Positions 27,870 through 36,976 of a stretch of 64,000 nucleotides of DNA are shown here, in pieces. The notes beneath the pieces are model-generated. The model was given only the letters and a program-made list of their open reading frames with translations, was not told where the DNA came from and ran no database searches. Source of the DNA: Dietzia natronolimnaea (GTDB lineage: Bacteria; Actinomycetota; Actinomycetes; Mycobacteriales; Mycobacteriaceae); contig NZ_NTGA01000013.1 in the NCBI RefSeq assembly GCF_002289575.1, forward strand, positions 123,273-187,272, given 5' to 3'. Both the position numbers and the translations under genes were made by a program. Position 1 is the stretch's first letter. Each line of letters opens with the position of its first letter.

Positions 27870-29253
27870 CCGCTCCCCCGGTCCGGCCCGCCGCGCCGCG
27901 GCCACCATCGGCCGGGGCGTCCGGCGGGTCTTCCACGCCGACGGGGCGAACCGATCGGGCCTGTCGCAGCTGAGCTACGTCACCGTCGCGAACTTCGCGT
28001 GCGACGCCATCCTCGCGGTCGCCCTGGCCAACACGCTGTTCTTCTCGGCCGCCACCGCCGAGTCGCGCAGCAACGTGGCCCTGTACCTGCTCGTCACGGT
28101 GGCACCGTTCGCGCTGATCGCCCCGGTGATCGGTCCGGCCCTCGACCGGCTTCGCAGCGGGCGGCGCCTCACGGTGTCGCTGACCTTCACCCTGCGGGCG
28201 GTGCTCGCGGTGATCCTCGCGCTGAATTTCGACTCCTGGCTGCTGTACCCCCTCGCGCTGGGAATGCTCGTGCTGTCCAAGACCTTCGGCGTGGTCAAGG
28301 CCTCCATCACACCCCACGTCCTGCCGCCGGCGCTCGACCTGGTCCGGACCAACTCCCGGCTGACCGTGCTCGGCCACGTGTGTGGGTCACTGATCGCGGG
28401 CGCCCTGGCCGGGGCCGTGTCCTGGCTGTGGGGCTCGGACGCGGCCCTGTGGCTGCTCGCCGTGGTGGCGCTCGTATCGGCGTACGTCGCGATGACCATC
28501 CCCGCCCGCGCCGAGGCCTCTCTCGACGAGGAGTCCGCGACCCTGCGTATGGACCGCGGCCGTCCGCTCGTCAGTGGTCTCAAGGCCGTCCTGACCCGGC
28601 CGCTGGGCCGTCAGGTCCTGGCGAATCTGTGGGCCGTGTCAATGGTTCGCTTCATGACCGGCTTCCTCACCCTGTTCCTGGCGTTCGTGGCCAAGGCCCA
28701 GGAGAACGCCACGGCGGCGGAACAGGCCGGGATGCTCGCGATCGCCGGTGTGGCGGGAGGTCTGGGCACGTTCGCGGGCAACGCCGTGGGTGCCCGCCTT
28801 CCGCTGGGCCGCCCGGGACGCATCACCACGACGGCGGCGGGCGCCGCGCTGTCGGCGGCGGTGGTGGCGGCGTTCCTCGGCAGCATCTGGGCGGCGGCCT
28901 CCCTCGCACTCGTCGCGGCGGTGAGCAGCGCACTCGGCAAGGTGGCGCTCGACGCGTCGATCCAGACGGACATCCCGGATTCCGCGCGGTCGTCGGCGTT
29001 CGGCCGGTCCGAGACGGCTCTGCAGCTGGCGTGGGTCGCGGGCGGCGCGCTGGGGGTCCTCCTGCCGCCGGACTTCACCGTGGGCTTCGGCGTGATCGCG
29101 GTCGTGGGCGCCCTGCTGTTCGCGCAGTCCCTCCTGACCGCACGCGGATCCACGCTCGTGCCGGGACTCGGCGGCAACCGACCCCGGTTCCCCGGAGCCC
29201 CACGTGACCCCCGTTCGTTCGGCGCACGCCTGCTGGGCAGAATGGAGGAGTGA
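27862..29253 (+). CDS. MFS transporter
   Basis: 463 aa with about 11-12 membrane segments and the MFS loop LDRLRSGRRLTVS after segment 2. The substrate is unknown. The only plausible start is TTG 27862, within the last codons of the cyclotransferase gene; its stop in turn overlaps the next GTG (29250). The order cyclotransferase, MFS, DUF2771 makes a translationally coupled three-gene unit. A homologous exporter-like protein is found near cspB in mycobacteria. The N-terminal 35 residues are basic and precede the first membrane segment. Confidence 0.87.
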   Translation: MGDRSPGPARRAAATIGRGVRRVFHADGANRSGLSQLSYVTVANFACDAILAVALANTLFFSAATAESRSNVALYLLVTVAPFALIAPVIGPALDRLRSGRRLTVSLTFTLRAVLAVILALNFDSWLLYPLALGMLVLSKTFGVVKASITPHVLPPALDLVRTNSRLTVLGHVCGSLIAGALAGAVSWLWGSDAALWLLAVVALVSAYVAMTIPARAEASLDEESATLRMDRGRPLVSGLKAVLTRPLGRQVLANLWAVSMVRFMTGFLTLFLAFVAKAQENATAAEQAGMLAIAGVAGGLGTFAGNAVGARLPLGRPGRITTTAAGAALSAAVVAAFLGSIWAAASLALVAAVSSALGKVALDASIQTDIPDSARSSAFGRSETALQLAWVAGGALGVLLPPDFTVGFGVIAVVGALLFAQSLLTARGSTLVPGLGGNRPRFPGAPRDPRSFGARLLGRMEE

Positions 29254-29759
29254 GTTCCCGCAGCACTGCCCCCGCCTCCGGCCCCCGCGTTCGTCCAGTC
29301 ACGTGGGCGATCCTGGCGTGGGTGCTCATCATGATCGCCGCGATCGTGGGGGCGTGGCAGGGGTCGGCCTCACGCCACGGGTCGGTACCGTCGATCACCG
29401 TCGCGACCGACCGCGATCACGTGGAGGTCCCTCCGTTCGCGGCCACGGACCTCGACGGCACCAGTTACGCCAATCCGGTCGGCCGGTTCACCATCTCGGG
29501 TGAGCACACGCTCACGGTTCGGCTCCCGGTGGAGCTGCGCCGCGCCACGCTCGACGTCTACGAGGTCCGCGCGGACGGGTTCCGCGAATACACCGTCGAA
29601 CCCGACGGACCCGGCGAGCTGCTCGTCCCGGTGACCCTGCCCGACGAGGGACGGATCGAGGGGTTGGCGCTCAGGGCGGTCGCGCTGGTCTACGCCGCGG
29701 ACGGCTCGGAGACGATCCTCAGCGGTGAGTGGTCGGTCGGGTTCGACTACGCCGACTGA
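29250..29759 (+). CDS. DUF2771 family membrane-anchored protein
   Basis: 169 aa, function unknown. One N-terminal membrane anchor (VTWAILAWVLIMIAAIVGAWQG, about 17-38) and an extracytoplasmic beta-rich domain (ITVATDRDHVEVPPF, FTISGEHTLTVRLPVELRRATLDVYEVRADG, SGEWSVGFDYAD). GTG 29250 overlaps the MFS stop (GTGA). The family name is by recognition; the gene ends 9 bp from the convergent cold-shock gene. Confidence 0.75.
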   Translation: MSSRSTAPASGPRVRPVTWAILAWVLIMIAAIVGAWQGSASRHGSVPSITVATDRDHVEVPPFAATDLDGTSYANPVGRFTISGEHTLTVRLPVELRRATLDVYEVRADGFREYTVEPDGPGELLVPVTLPDEGRIEGLALRAVALVYAADGSETILSGEWSVGFDYAD

Positions 29760-29768
29760 CCCTGCTGG

Positions 29769-30170
29769 TCACGCGTCCAGTTCGCGGGCGACCGCGCGGA
29801 GAACCGACGCCACCCGGCTCGACACCTTGTGGTCGGGACGGTGGCCGCGCCGCAACTCGGGCTGGACGGTCGACTCGAGCACCTTGATCATGTCCTCGAC
29901 CATCCCGTGCAGCTCATCCGGGGAGTGCCGCGGCCCACCCCGGGGCGCCCGGTCCTGCGCGACGGTGGGCTCCTCGTGGACGATTACCCGGAGCGCCTGG
30001 GGGCCACGCCGACCGGAGACCATGTCGAACTCCACCCGCTGACGGGGCCGGAGCGTGTCCACACCGTCCGGAAGGGCGTCGGACCGGACGTAGACGTCCT
30101 CCCCGCCCTCATGGGACAGGAAACCGAAACCCTTCTCCGCGTCGTACCACTTGACCCTGCCACTGGGCAC
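29769..30170 (-). CDS. cspB: cold-shock domain protein with C-terminal extension
   Basis: Single-stranded nucleic acid-binding protein. The cold-shock domain is residues 1-65 ([32 protein letters not shown] has RNP1 KGFGFL and RNP2 DVYVR). A 65-residue C-terminal extension ([22 protein letters not shown]...) is predicted mainly helical. Small CspA proteins lack it, but mycobacterial CspB-like proteins of this locus have one. GTG 30170 is chosen: AGGTGG lies 6 bases upstream and the domain begins directly. 133 aa. Confidence 0.9.
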   Translation of the reverse strand: MPSGRVKWYDAEKGFGFLSHEGGEDVYVRSDALPDGVDTLRPRQRVEFDMVSGRRGPQALRVIVHEEPTVAQDRAPRGGPRHSPDELHGMVEDMIKVLESTVQPELRRGHRPDHKVSSRVASVLRAVARELDA

Positions 30171-30291
30171 CGCGAACCACCTCTCCACACGATCGCGCAC
30201 AGGTGCGACCGACTATCACCACGTCGCGCCCGAGCCTACCCTCGCCGAGGTGGTGGTCCTGTGCCCCCACCGGGCCGGTAGCCTGCCCGGT

Positions 30292-30573
30292 GTGACCTCA
30301 GATGCACGACCCCCGGCCGACGACCCCGACCCCTGGACCCCCCACGCGGCGGAGCCCGCCCCGGTCCGCCCCCGACGTCGCGGTCTGTTCGTGGCCGCCC
30401 TGGCCGTCTTCGCCGTCGGGGTCGTGTTCACGATCTTCGCCGCACTCACCCCGTTCGTGCTGGACCGGGACGCACCCACGTTCCTCTACGTCGGCGCGAT
30501 GGTGTTCACCCCGATCGGGTTCCTCATGGGGCTGCTGTACGCGATCCTCGGCTCGCGGCCGCCCAGGGCGTGA
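30292..30573 (+). CDS. small two-segment membrane protein
   Basis: 93 aa, not recognised. The N-terminal 35 residues are Pro/Asp-rich; two membrane segments follow (GLFVAALAVFAVGVVFTIFAA and FLYVGAMVFTPIGFLMGLLYAIL). GTG 30292 is the likely start, since the frame upstream overlaps the divergent cspB leader. Position between cspB and rpf matches an uncharacterised integral membrane gene near csp in other Mycobacteriales. Confidence 0.65.
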   Translation: MTSDARPPADDPDPWTPHAAEPAPVRPRRRGLFVAALAVFAVGVVFTIFAALTPFVLDRDAPTFLYVGAMVFTPIGFLMGLLYAILGSRPPRA

Positions 30574-30712
30574 CGGAACCCACACTTCCGCGAATCTCCA
30601 GGTAACGAGCGGATAACACTGATAGCCGCCCTTCCGCGTGACCTGGTTTTATCTCAGAATGGTGACGATCCGGCATCAACCCGCTACTGTTCGAGTCAGA
30701 CTCGTCAGCGAG

Positions 30713-31540
<828 letters not shown>

Positions 31541-31561
31541 TCCGGGTCGGACCCGGCCACG

Positions 31562-31605
31562 AGAACGGCCCGCCACCCCCTCTCAGGGGGTTGGCGGGCC
31601 GTTCT
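31562..31605 (+). terminator. hairpin terminator after rpf
   Basis: A 14-bp stem (AGAACGGCCCGCCA with its complement ending 31605) is extended by CCCCC/GGGGG inside, with one unpaired T, around a short loop. It lies 21 bases past the rpf stop. Confidence 0.88.
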
Positions 31606-31666
31606 GTCGTCTACGCCGGCGGCGTGACGCCGACGGACGCGCCGATGTTGACCACCGGTCGGCGGG

Positions 31667-31864
31667 TCAGCGGGACGGCAGGGCCCTGTTGACCACCGTC
31701 TCCGGATGGACGTAGTTCAGGCGCTCCTGCGGCAACGGGAAGATCTCCTGCCCGAAGGGGGACAACCCCCCCGCCACGAGCGCAGCCAGTTCGGTCACCG
31801 GGTGCTCGCCGAACGAGGCGTCGGGCCATCCCGGGTTGTCGTAGGTCAGTTTCTTGGCAGCCAC
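31667..31864 (-). CDS. conserved small protein, function unknown
   Basis: 65 aa, soluble, no signal peptide. The sequence (TYDNPGWPDASFGEHPVTELAALV, SPFGQEIFPLPQERLNYVHPETVVNR) has a non-random composition rich in Pro, Asn, Trp and aromatic residues, unlike shadow frames at this GC. A similar short protein occurs beside the helicase-like genes in other Mycobacteriales, from memory. It is divergent from the helicase-associated gene with about 100 bp between. Confidence 0.65.
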   Translation of the reverse strand: MAAKKLTYDNPGWPDASFGEHPVTELAALVAGGLSPFGQEIFPLPQERLNYVHPETVVNRALPSR

Positions 31865-31966
31865 GTGGACATCATCTCACCTCGAGCCCGATCCGTCAGC
31901 ACCTGGGTCGGACACCGCCGCCACCGGTTCCCGCCGACGGCCGCATCTCACTAGGCTGGTGCGGAT

Positions 31967-34336
31967 ATGTCGACCTCCCGCACCACGCCCCGGCACCCCA
32001 CCAGTGGGGAACCCGATTTCCCCGCCTGGCTGGCCGGACTGTCCGACGAGACCCTGGTGCGACTGTGCGAGGGACGCGCGGACGTGGCCACCCCTCCCCC
32101 GGCGTCACTGGGCGTTCTCGCCTCCCGGCTGAGGTTGCCCGCGTCGACCGCCCGCGCGCTCGGCACCCTCACCTGGCCGGAACTGCTCGTGCTGTCCACG
32201 GCCGCCGCGCTCGGTGCCGACTCCGGCCCGGTGCCGGTCGGTGCACTCTTGGAGCGTCTCGGTGTCGACCACGACGACGCGGCATTCCGCGCGGCCGTGG
32301 ATACCCTCCGTGAGCTCGCGCTGGTGTGGGGCGACCCCGCTTACGCCCGGATCGTCCCCGTCACCGGCGCGGCGGTCGACGCCGCGCCGGTGACGGCCCC
32401 TCATCCCGGGGAGCCCGTCGGGGCCCGGCTCGACGCCGCGTGGAACGGTCTGTCCGAACGGGCGCTGGGTGTCCTCACAGCGGTCGCCCGCGGCCGCACG
32501 CCCGCGGGTTCCCTCGGGCCCGCCGCGTCGGAGACGGTCCGGGCAGCGGCCGCGGAGCTGGTCGAGGCCGGCCTGGCCTCGGTCACCGGCACCGCCGACG
32601 GCGAGGTGGTCGTCCCCCGTGCCCACGCCCTGGACCGGGCCAGACACGGAGCCCGGGCGAGCGGCTCGACTCTTCTCGACCTGCCCTGGTGGTCGGAGTC
32701 GGGCACGGGGAACCGGGGTTCCGCGGGCACCGGGCCCACAGCCGGGACGTCGTCCGCCGACGGCATCGACGCGTCCGGGGGCGTGGCCGCCCTCGACCTC
32801 CTCCACCGCTGCGACGCGCTCATCGCGACGCTGTCCCTCCACCCGGCCGCGACCCTCAAGGCCGGCGGGGTGGGAGTCCGGGAACTGCGCCGGATCGCCC
32901 GGGCCGCCGGGGTGGGCGAAGCAGAGCTCCCCCTGTTGCTCGAGGTCCTCGCCGCCGCGGGACTGATCGCCGTCGGCGACACCGATGTCGGCGAGACCGG
33001 GTTCGACTCGGTGTGGGCACCCACCGAGGCCGCGGACGTGTGGTCCGGACGCGGCCGCGCGCGGCGCTGGGCTGACCTCGTCCTGGCCTGGTGGTCGATG
33101 CCGCGAGCACCGTGGCGGGTCGGTTCCGAGATCGAGGGCGGCGGCACGGTCCCCGCCCTCGGCGATCCGGTGGGCCCACCCGCGGCGGGCGAGCGCGACC
33201 GGGTCCTGCGCGCACTGTCCGGGCTCGAGCCCGGGGCCGCACCAGGTGACGACCTGGTGCCGGAGGTGGTGCGCTGGTTCTCACCGATGTGGTTCTCGCG
33301 GGCCGGAGCACGGCCCTGCACGGAGATCGTCGCGGAGGCGAGACGGCTCGGACTCGTCGTGGGCACGACCGCCACCCGCGCGGCCAGACTCCTGGTCTCC
33401 GGGCGCCCCGCCGCCCCGGCCCCCCCGGTCGAGGACCTGGAGCCGATCCTGACAGCGGCGCTCCCCGAGCCCGTCTCGGAGGTGATCGTCCAGGCTGACC
33501 TCACCATCCTCGCCCCCGGGCCGCTCGTGCCGGAGCTCGCGGCGGACTTCGACCTGCTCGCCGACGTCGAGTCCGCGGGGGCCGCCACCACCTACCGGGT
33601 GACCGAGACGTCACTGCGTCGGGCGTTGGACTCGGGACGGACCGCCGCCGGGATCAGGGAGCTACTCGCGCGGACCTCCGTCACCCCGGTCCCGCAGTCC
33701 CTGGACTACCTCATCGAGGACGTGGCGCGCAGACACGGCCGGCTCCGGGCGGGGGCCGCGCTGTCGTTCCTGCGATGTGACGACCCGTCGCTGGTGGCGC
33801 AGGTCCTGAGCTCGCCGGTGGTGGAGAGGTGCGCATTGCGATCGGTCGCCCCGACCGTCCTCATCTCCCAGGCCCGTCCGTTGGATCTCGTCGAGGCGCT
33901 CCGGGAGCACGGATTCGCCCCGGTCGTCGAGGACACGTCCGGGGCCGTCGTCGCCCTCACCCGTCCGGTGGCCCGCGTCCGCGCCGCCTCCCCCGGTCGG
34001 GCTCCCCGCGTCCCGACGCGTGTCGCCACCCCCTCGGAGCTCCGTACGGCGATCACGGCGATGCGCTCGGCCGACCGCGTCCGCGCGGCCCGTGGCCCCT
34101 CGGGGGGCGGGTACTCCGGTGAGGCCGCCATCGCCCGCCTGCACGAGGCCGCCGGGTCGGGCACCGCGGTGACGGTCTCGGTGGTCGACGCGCAGGGGCG
34201 TTCGACCTCCCGGCTGGTCGTCCCGGTCTCCGTCGCGGGGGGACGGATCGAGGGGGTCGAGCCCGACTCCGCCGAGGCCGTGAGCCTGCCGTTGCACCGC
34301 GTGATCTCCGTCTCCGACGTCGACCCGACACGCTGA
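31967..34336 (+). CDS. helicase-associated protein (XPB/Ssl2-like N-terminal family)
   Basis: 789-aa protein of the family PF13625 (Helicase_C_3), which resembles the N-terminal damage-recognition part of XPB but lacks helicase motifs. Seen: repeated winged-helix-like segments (LRLPASTARALGTLTWPELLVLS, GVGVRELRRIARAAGVGEAELPLLLEVLAAAGLI) and the typical region EVIVQADLTILAPGPLVPELAADFDLLADVESAGAATTYRVTETSLRRALDSG. It lies 64 bp upstream of the XPB helicase gene, the usual order in mycobacteria, suggesting a joint role in DNA repair; this is untested. Confidence 0.88.
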   Translation: MSTSRTTPRHPTSGEPDFPAWLAGLSDETLVRLCEGRADVATPPPASLGVLASRLRLPASTARALGTLTWPELLVLSTAAALGADSGPVPVGALLERLGVDHDDAAFRAAVDTLRELALVWGDPAYARIVPVTGAAVDAAPVTAPHPGEPVGARLDAAWNGLSERALGVLTAVARGRTPAGSLGPAASETVRAAAAELVEAGLASVTGTADGEVVVPRAHALDRARHGARASGSTLLDLPWWSESGTGNRGSAGTGPTAGTSSADGIDASGGVAALDLLHRCDALIATLSLHPAATLKAGGVGVRELRRIARAAGVGEAELPLLLEVLAAAGLIAVGDTDVGETGFDSVWAPTEAADVWSGRGRARRWADLVLAWWSMPRAPWRVGSEIEGGGTVPALGDPVGPPAAGERDRVLRALSGLEPGAAPGDDLVPEVVRWFSPMWFSRAGARPCTEIVAEARRLGLVVGTTATRAARLLVSGRPAAPAPPVEDLEPILTAALPEPVSEVIVQADLTILAPGPLVPELAADFDLLADVESAGAATTYRVTETSLRRALDSGRTAAGIRELLARTSVTPVPQSLDYLIEDVARRHGRLRAGAALSFLRCDDPSLVAQVLSSPVVERCALRSVAPTVLISQARPLDLVEALREHGFAPVVEDTSGAVVALTRPVARVRAASPGRAPRVPTRVATPSELRTAITAMRSADRVRAARGPSGGGYSGEAAIARLHEAAGSGTAVTVSVVDAQGRSTSRLVVPVSVAGGRIEGVEPDSAEAVSLPLHRVISVSDVDPTR

Positions 34337-34400
34337 GCAGGATTCCGGGACACTGGAGGGTCGGGCCCGGTCGGGCCCGCGACAACCGAGGAGAACCGAC

Positions 34401-36068
34401 GTGAGTGGTGGACCGCTGATCGTCCAGTCGGACAAGACCGTGCTGCTGGAGATCGACCACGACCAGGCGGGCGACGCCCGGCAGGCCCTGGCACCGTTCG
34501 CCGAACTCGAGCGCGCGCCCGAGCACGTGCACACCTACCGGATCACGCCGCTCGCCCTGTGGAACGCGCGGGCCGCCGGTCACGACGCCGAGCAGGTCGT
34601 CGACGTGCTGGTCACCTTCTCCCGTTTCCCCGTCCCCCAGCCGCTGCTGGTCGACATCGCGGACACGATGGCCCGCTACGGCCGGCTCCAACTGGTCAAG
34701 AGCCCGGTCCACGGCCTGACGTTGATCTCGCTGGACGCCGCCGTGCTCGCCGAGGTCAGACGGCACAAGAAGATCGCCCCGATGCTCGGCGCTGAGATAG
34801 ACGCGGACACCGTGATCGTCCACCCCTCCGAGCGTGGCCGCCTCAAGCAGGAGTTGCTCAAGGTCGGGTGGCCTGCCGAGGACCTGGCCGGGTACGTCGA
34901 CGGCGAGGCGCACGAGATCGCCCTGTCCACCGAGTCCGAGCCCTGGGAGCTGCGCGACTACCAGCAGATGGCGGCTGACTCCTTCTGGGCCGGCGGGTCC
35001 GGCGTCGTCGTGCTGCCCTGTGGCGCCGGCAAGACCATGGTCGGTGCCGCGGCGATGGCCCGCGCCAAGGCCACGACGCTCATCCTCGTGACCAACACCG
35101 TCGCCGGGCGGCAGTGGAAACGCGAACTACTGGCCCGCACCACCCTCACGGAGGACGAGATCGGCGAGTACTCGGGCGAGCGCAAGGAGATCCGCCCGGT
35201 CACCATCGCCACCTACCAGGTCGTCACCCGCAAGACCAAGGGCGTGCACCGGGCGCTCGAACTGTTCGATTCCCGCGACTGGGGGCTGATGATCTACGAC
35301 GAGGTGCACCTGCTCCCGGCACCGGTCTTCCGGATGACCGCGGACCTGCAGTCGCGTCGCCGACTCGGGCTCACCGCCACCCTGGTGCGCGAGGACGGAC
35401 GGGAAGGGGACGTGTTCTCCCTCATCGGCCCCAAGCGATACGACGCCCCCTGGAAGGACATCGAGGCACAGGGGTGGATCGCCCCGGCCGACTGTGTGGA
35501 GGTGCGCGTGACCCTCACCGAGAACGAACGCATGATGTACGCCACCGCCGAGGCGGAGGACAAGTACAAACTGTGCTCGACCGCGCGGACCAAGACCGCG
35601 GTGGTCAAGAGCATCCTCGCCCGGCACGCGGGCGCGCCGACCCTGGTGATCGGCGCCTACCTAGACCAGTTGGAGCAGCTCGGGGGCGAACTCGACGCAC
35701 CGGTCATCCAGGGTTCCACGCCCACCAAGGAGCGGGAGGCACTGTTCGACGCCTTCCGCTCCGGGGAGATCTCCACCCTCGTGGTGTCCAAGGTCGCGAA
35801 CTTCTCCATCGACCTGCCCGAGGCGAGCGTGGCGGTCCAGGTCTCCGGGACCTTCGGCTCCCGTCAGGAGGAGGCGCAGCGGCTCGGACGACTCCTCCGT
35901 CCCAAGCAGGACGGCGGGCAGGCCCACTTCTACTCGGTGGTCTCCCGGGACACCCTCGACGCCGAGTACGCGGCCCACCGCCAGCGCTTCCTCGCCGAAC
36001 AGGGATACGCGTACCGGATCGTCGACGCCGACGACCTGCTCGGCCCGGACCTGCCCGAGGTCGGCTGA
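34401..36068 (+). CDS. ercc3: XPB-family DNA repair helicase
   Basis: SF2 3'-5' DNA helicase/ATPase related to eukaryotic XPB, 555 aa. Damage-recognition N-domain (residues 1-170: PLIVQSDKTVLLEIDHDQAG, HTYRITPLALWNARAAGHDAEQVVDVL), then helicase motifs Q/I LRDYQQMAADSFWAGGSGVVVLPCGAGKTMVGAA, Ia LVTNTVAGRQWKREL, II MIYDEVHLLPA (DEVH), III LGLTATLVRED with the following RED motif, and V/VI VSKVANFSIDLPEA and GSRQEEAQRLGRLLRPK. Complete; likely nucleotide-excision or related repair. It is transcribed together with the preceding PF13625 gene. Confidence 0.95.
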   Translation: MSGGPLIVQSDKTVLLEIDHDQAGDARQALAPFAELERAPEHVHTYRITPLALWNARAAGHDAEQVVDVLVTFSRFPVPQPLLVDIADTMARYGRLQLVKSPVHGLTLISLDAAVLAEVRRHKKIAPMLGAEIDADTVIVHPSERGRLKQELLKVGWPAEDLAGYVDGEAHEIALSTESEPWELRDYQQMAADSFWAGGSGVVVLPCGAGKTMVGAAAMARAKATTLILVTNTVAGRQWKRELLARTTLTEDEIGEYSGERKEIRPVTIATYQVVTRKTKGVHRALELFDSRDWGLMIYDEVHLLPAPVFRMTADLQSRRRLGLTATLVREDGREGDVFSLIGPKRYDAPWKDIEAQGWIAPADCVEVRVTLTENERMMYATAEAEDKYKLCSTARTKTAVVKSILARHAGAPTLVIGAYLDQLEQLGGELDAPVIQGSTPTKEREALFDAFRSGEISTLVVSKVANFSIDLPEASVAVQVSGTFGSRQEEAQRLGRLLRPKQDGGQAHFYSVVSRDTLDAEYAAHRQRFLAEQGYAYRIVDADDLLGPDLPEVG

Positions 36069-36127
36069 GGGCGCACGGGCCACCCTGGTCGTCGCACCGG
36101 CCCCGCGACGCCTGGGATACTGGACCC

Positions 36128-36814
36128 ATGGCCTCAGACCGCACCTCCCGCACGCCGCACGAGCAGTACCGCCTCGCCGACTTCCCCGTCGACGACGCCT
36201 GGGTCCGCAAGAACAACGAGAGCCTGGCCGAGGTGCGTCGCCTGCAGTGGTCGGCGGGCGTCCTCGGCGTGGTCGTCCTCGCCGCCGGGGCCGGGATGCT
36301 CCTGTACTCCGAGCTGGCCGCGTGGGGGTGGATCGTCGCCACCGTGGCCGGGGTCTTCGCGATCGGGTGCCTGGCGATGATCTGGTACATCCCCCGCAAG
36401 ATGGGGTCGATGGCGCACACCTACGCCACCTCGGAGCTGGTTCCGGCGATCGTCGCCGAGGTCCGGCCGCGCGGAGTGACGCTGTTGGCCCTGGTCGACC
36501 GCGCCGTCGACCGGTCCGCCGGCACGCTGCCCGCCCTGGCGGTCCGCAGTTGCGAGAAGATCCCGGGTCACGACGCCCGCGTGGGCGAGCGGGTCCCATG
36601 CGTCGCGGTGGTGGGCAACCGCAGCGCCCGCGGAGCCGACAACCTGTATCAGTTCATCTCTCCCATGCCCGTCTCCTGGGCCACCCCGGATGCCGCCGTC
36701 CTGCGACGACTGACGAGGGAGATCCCCGCCGGCGAGTGGGAGTCCCTGCGCCAGAAGCTCGATCGGGTCGACGAGGTGTCCCAGACCCCCACCAACCTCC
36801 TCCCACTGGACTGA
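36128..36814 (+). CDS. DUF3239 family membrane protein
   Basis: 228 aa, function unknown. The N-terminal cytoplasmic part ends in EVRRLQW; two membrane segments (SAGVLGVVVLAAGAGMLLY and WGWIVATVAGVFAIGCLAMIWYI) follow, then a soluble C-terminal domain beginning PRKMGSMAHTYATSELVPAIVAEVRPRGVTLLALVDRAVD. The pattern matches the DUF3239 family of corynebacteria. It starts 60 bp after the helicase and may be read through from it. Confidence 0.75.
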   Translation: MASDRTSRTPHEQYRLADFPVDDAWVRKNNESLAEVRRLQWSAGVLGVVVLAAGAGMLLYSELAAWGWIVATVAGVFAIGCLAMIWYIPRKMGSMAHTYATSELVPAIVAEVRPRGVTLLALVDRAVDRSAGTLPALAVRSCEKIPGHDARVGERVPCVAVVGNRSARGADNLYQFISPMPVSWATPDAAVLRRLTREIPAGEWESLRQKLDRVDEVSQTPTNLLPLD

Positions 36815-36851
36815 CCCGGACTCCCCCTGCGGGCCCCTCCTCCCGCCACCC

Positions 36852-36871
36852 CGCCGGGTCCTCACCCGGCG
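36852..36871 (+). terminator. weak hairpin after the DUF3239 gene
   Basis: An 8-bp perfect stem (36852-36859 with 36864-36871) around CCTC, 38 bases past the stop. Short, without a T-run, so only a probable terminator. Confidence 0.5.
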
Positions 36872-36894
36872 CCCCGTGACCTGTGAGCAAGTCG

Positions 36895-36964
36895 TCACGG
36901 CGCCGTGATCCGCCGCCATTCCACGGCAACACGCGGTTTCTAGCCTGGTCGGCACAGGCTAGAA
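36895..36964 (+). promoter_or_regulatory. nirB control region: palindrome and leader hairpin
   Basis: TCACGGCGCCGTGA at 36895-36908 is a perfect 14-bp palindrome, a candidate operator (NnaR or GlnR would be expected regulators). Downstream, TTCTAGCCTG (36938-36947) and CAGGCTAGAA (36955-36964) form a perfect 10-bp hairpin whose 3' arm runs directly into the ribosome site GGAGG at 36965-36969. The hairpin could modulate nirB translation or be a protein target. Positions are seen directly; roles are inference. Confidence 0.5.
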
Positions 36965-36976
36965 GGAGGTCCTCAC

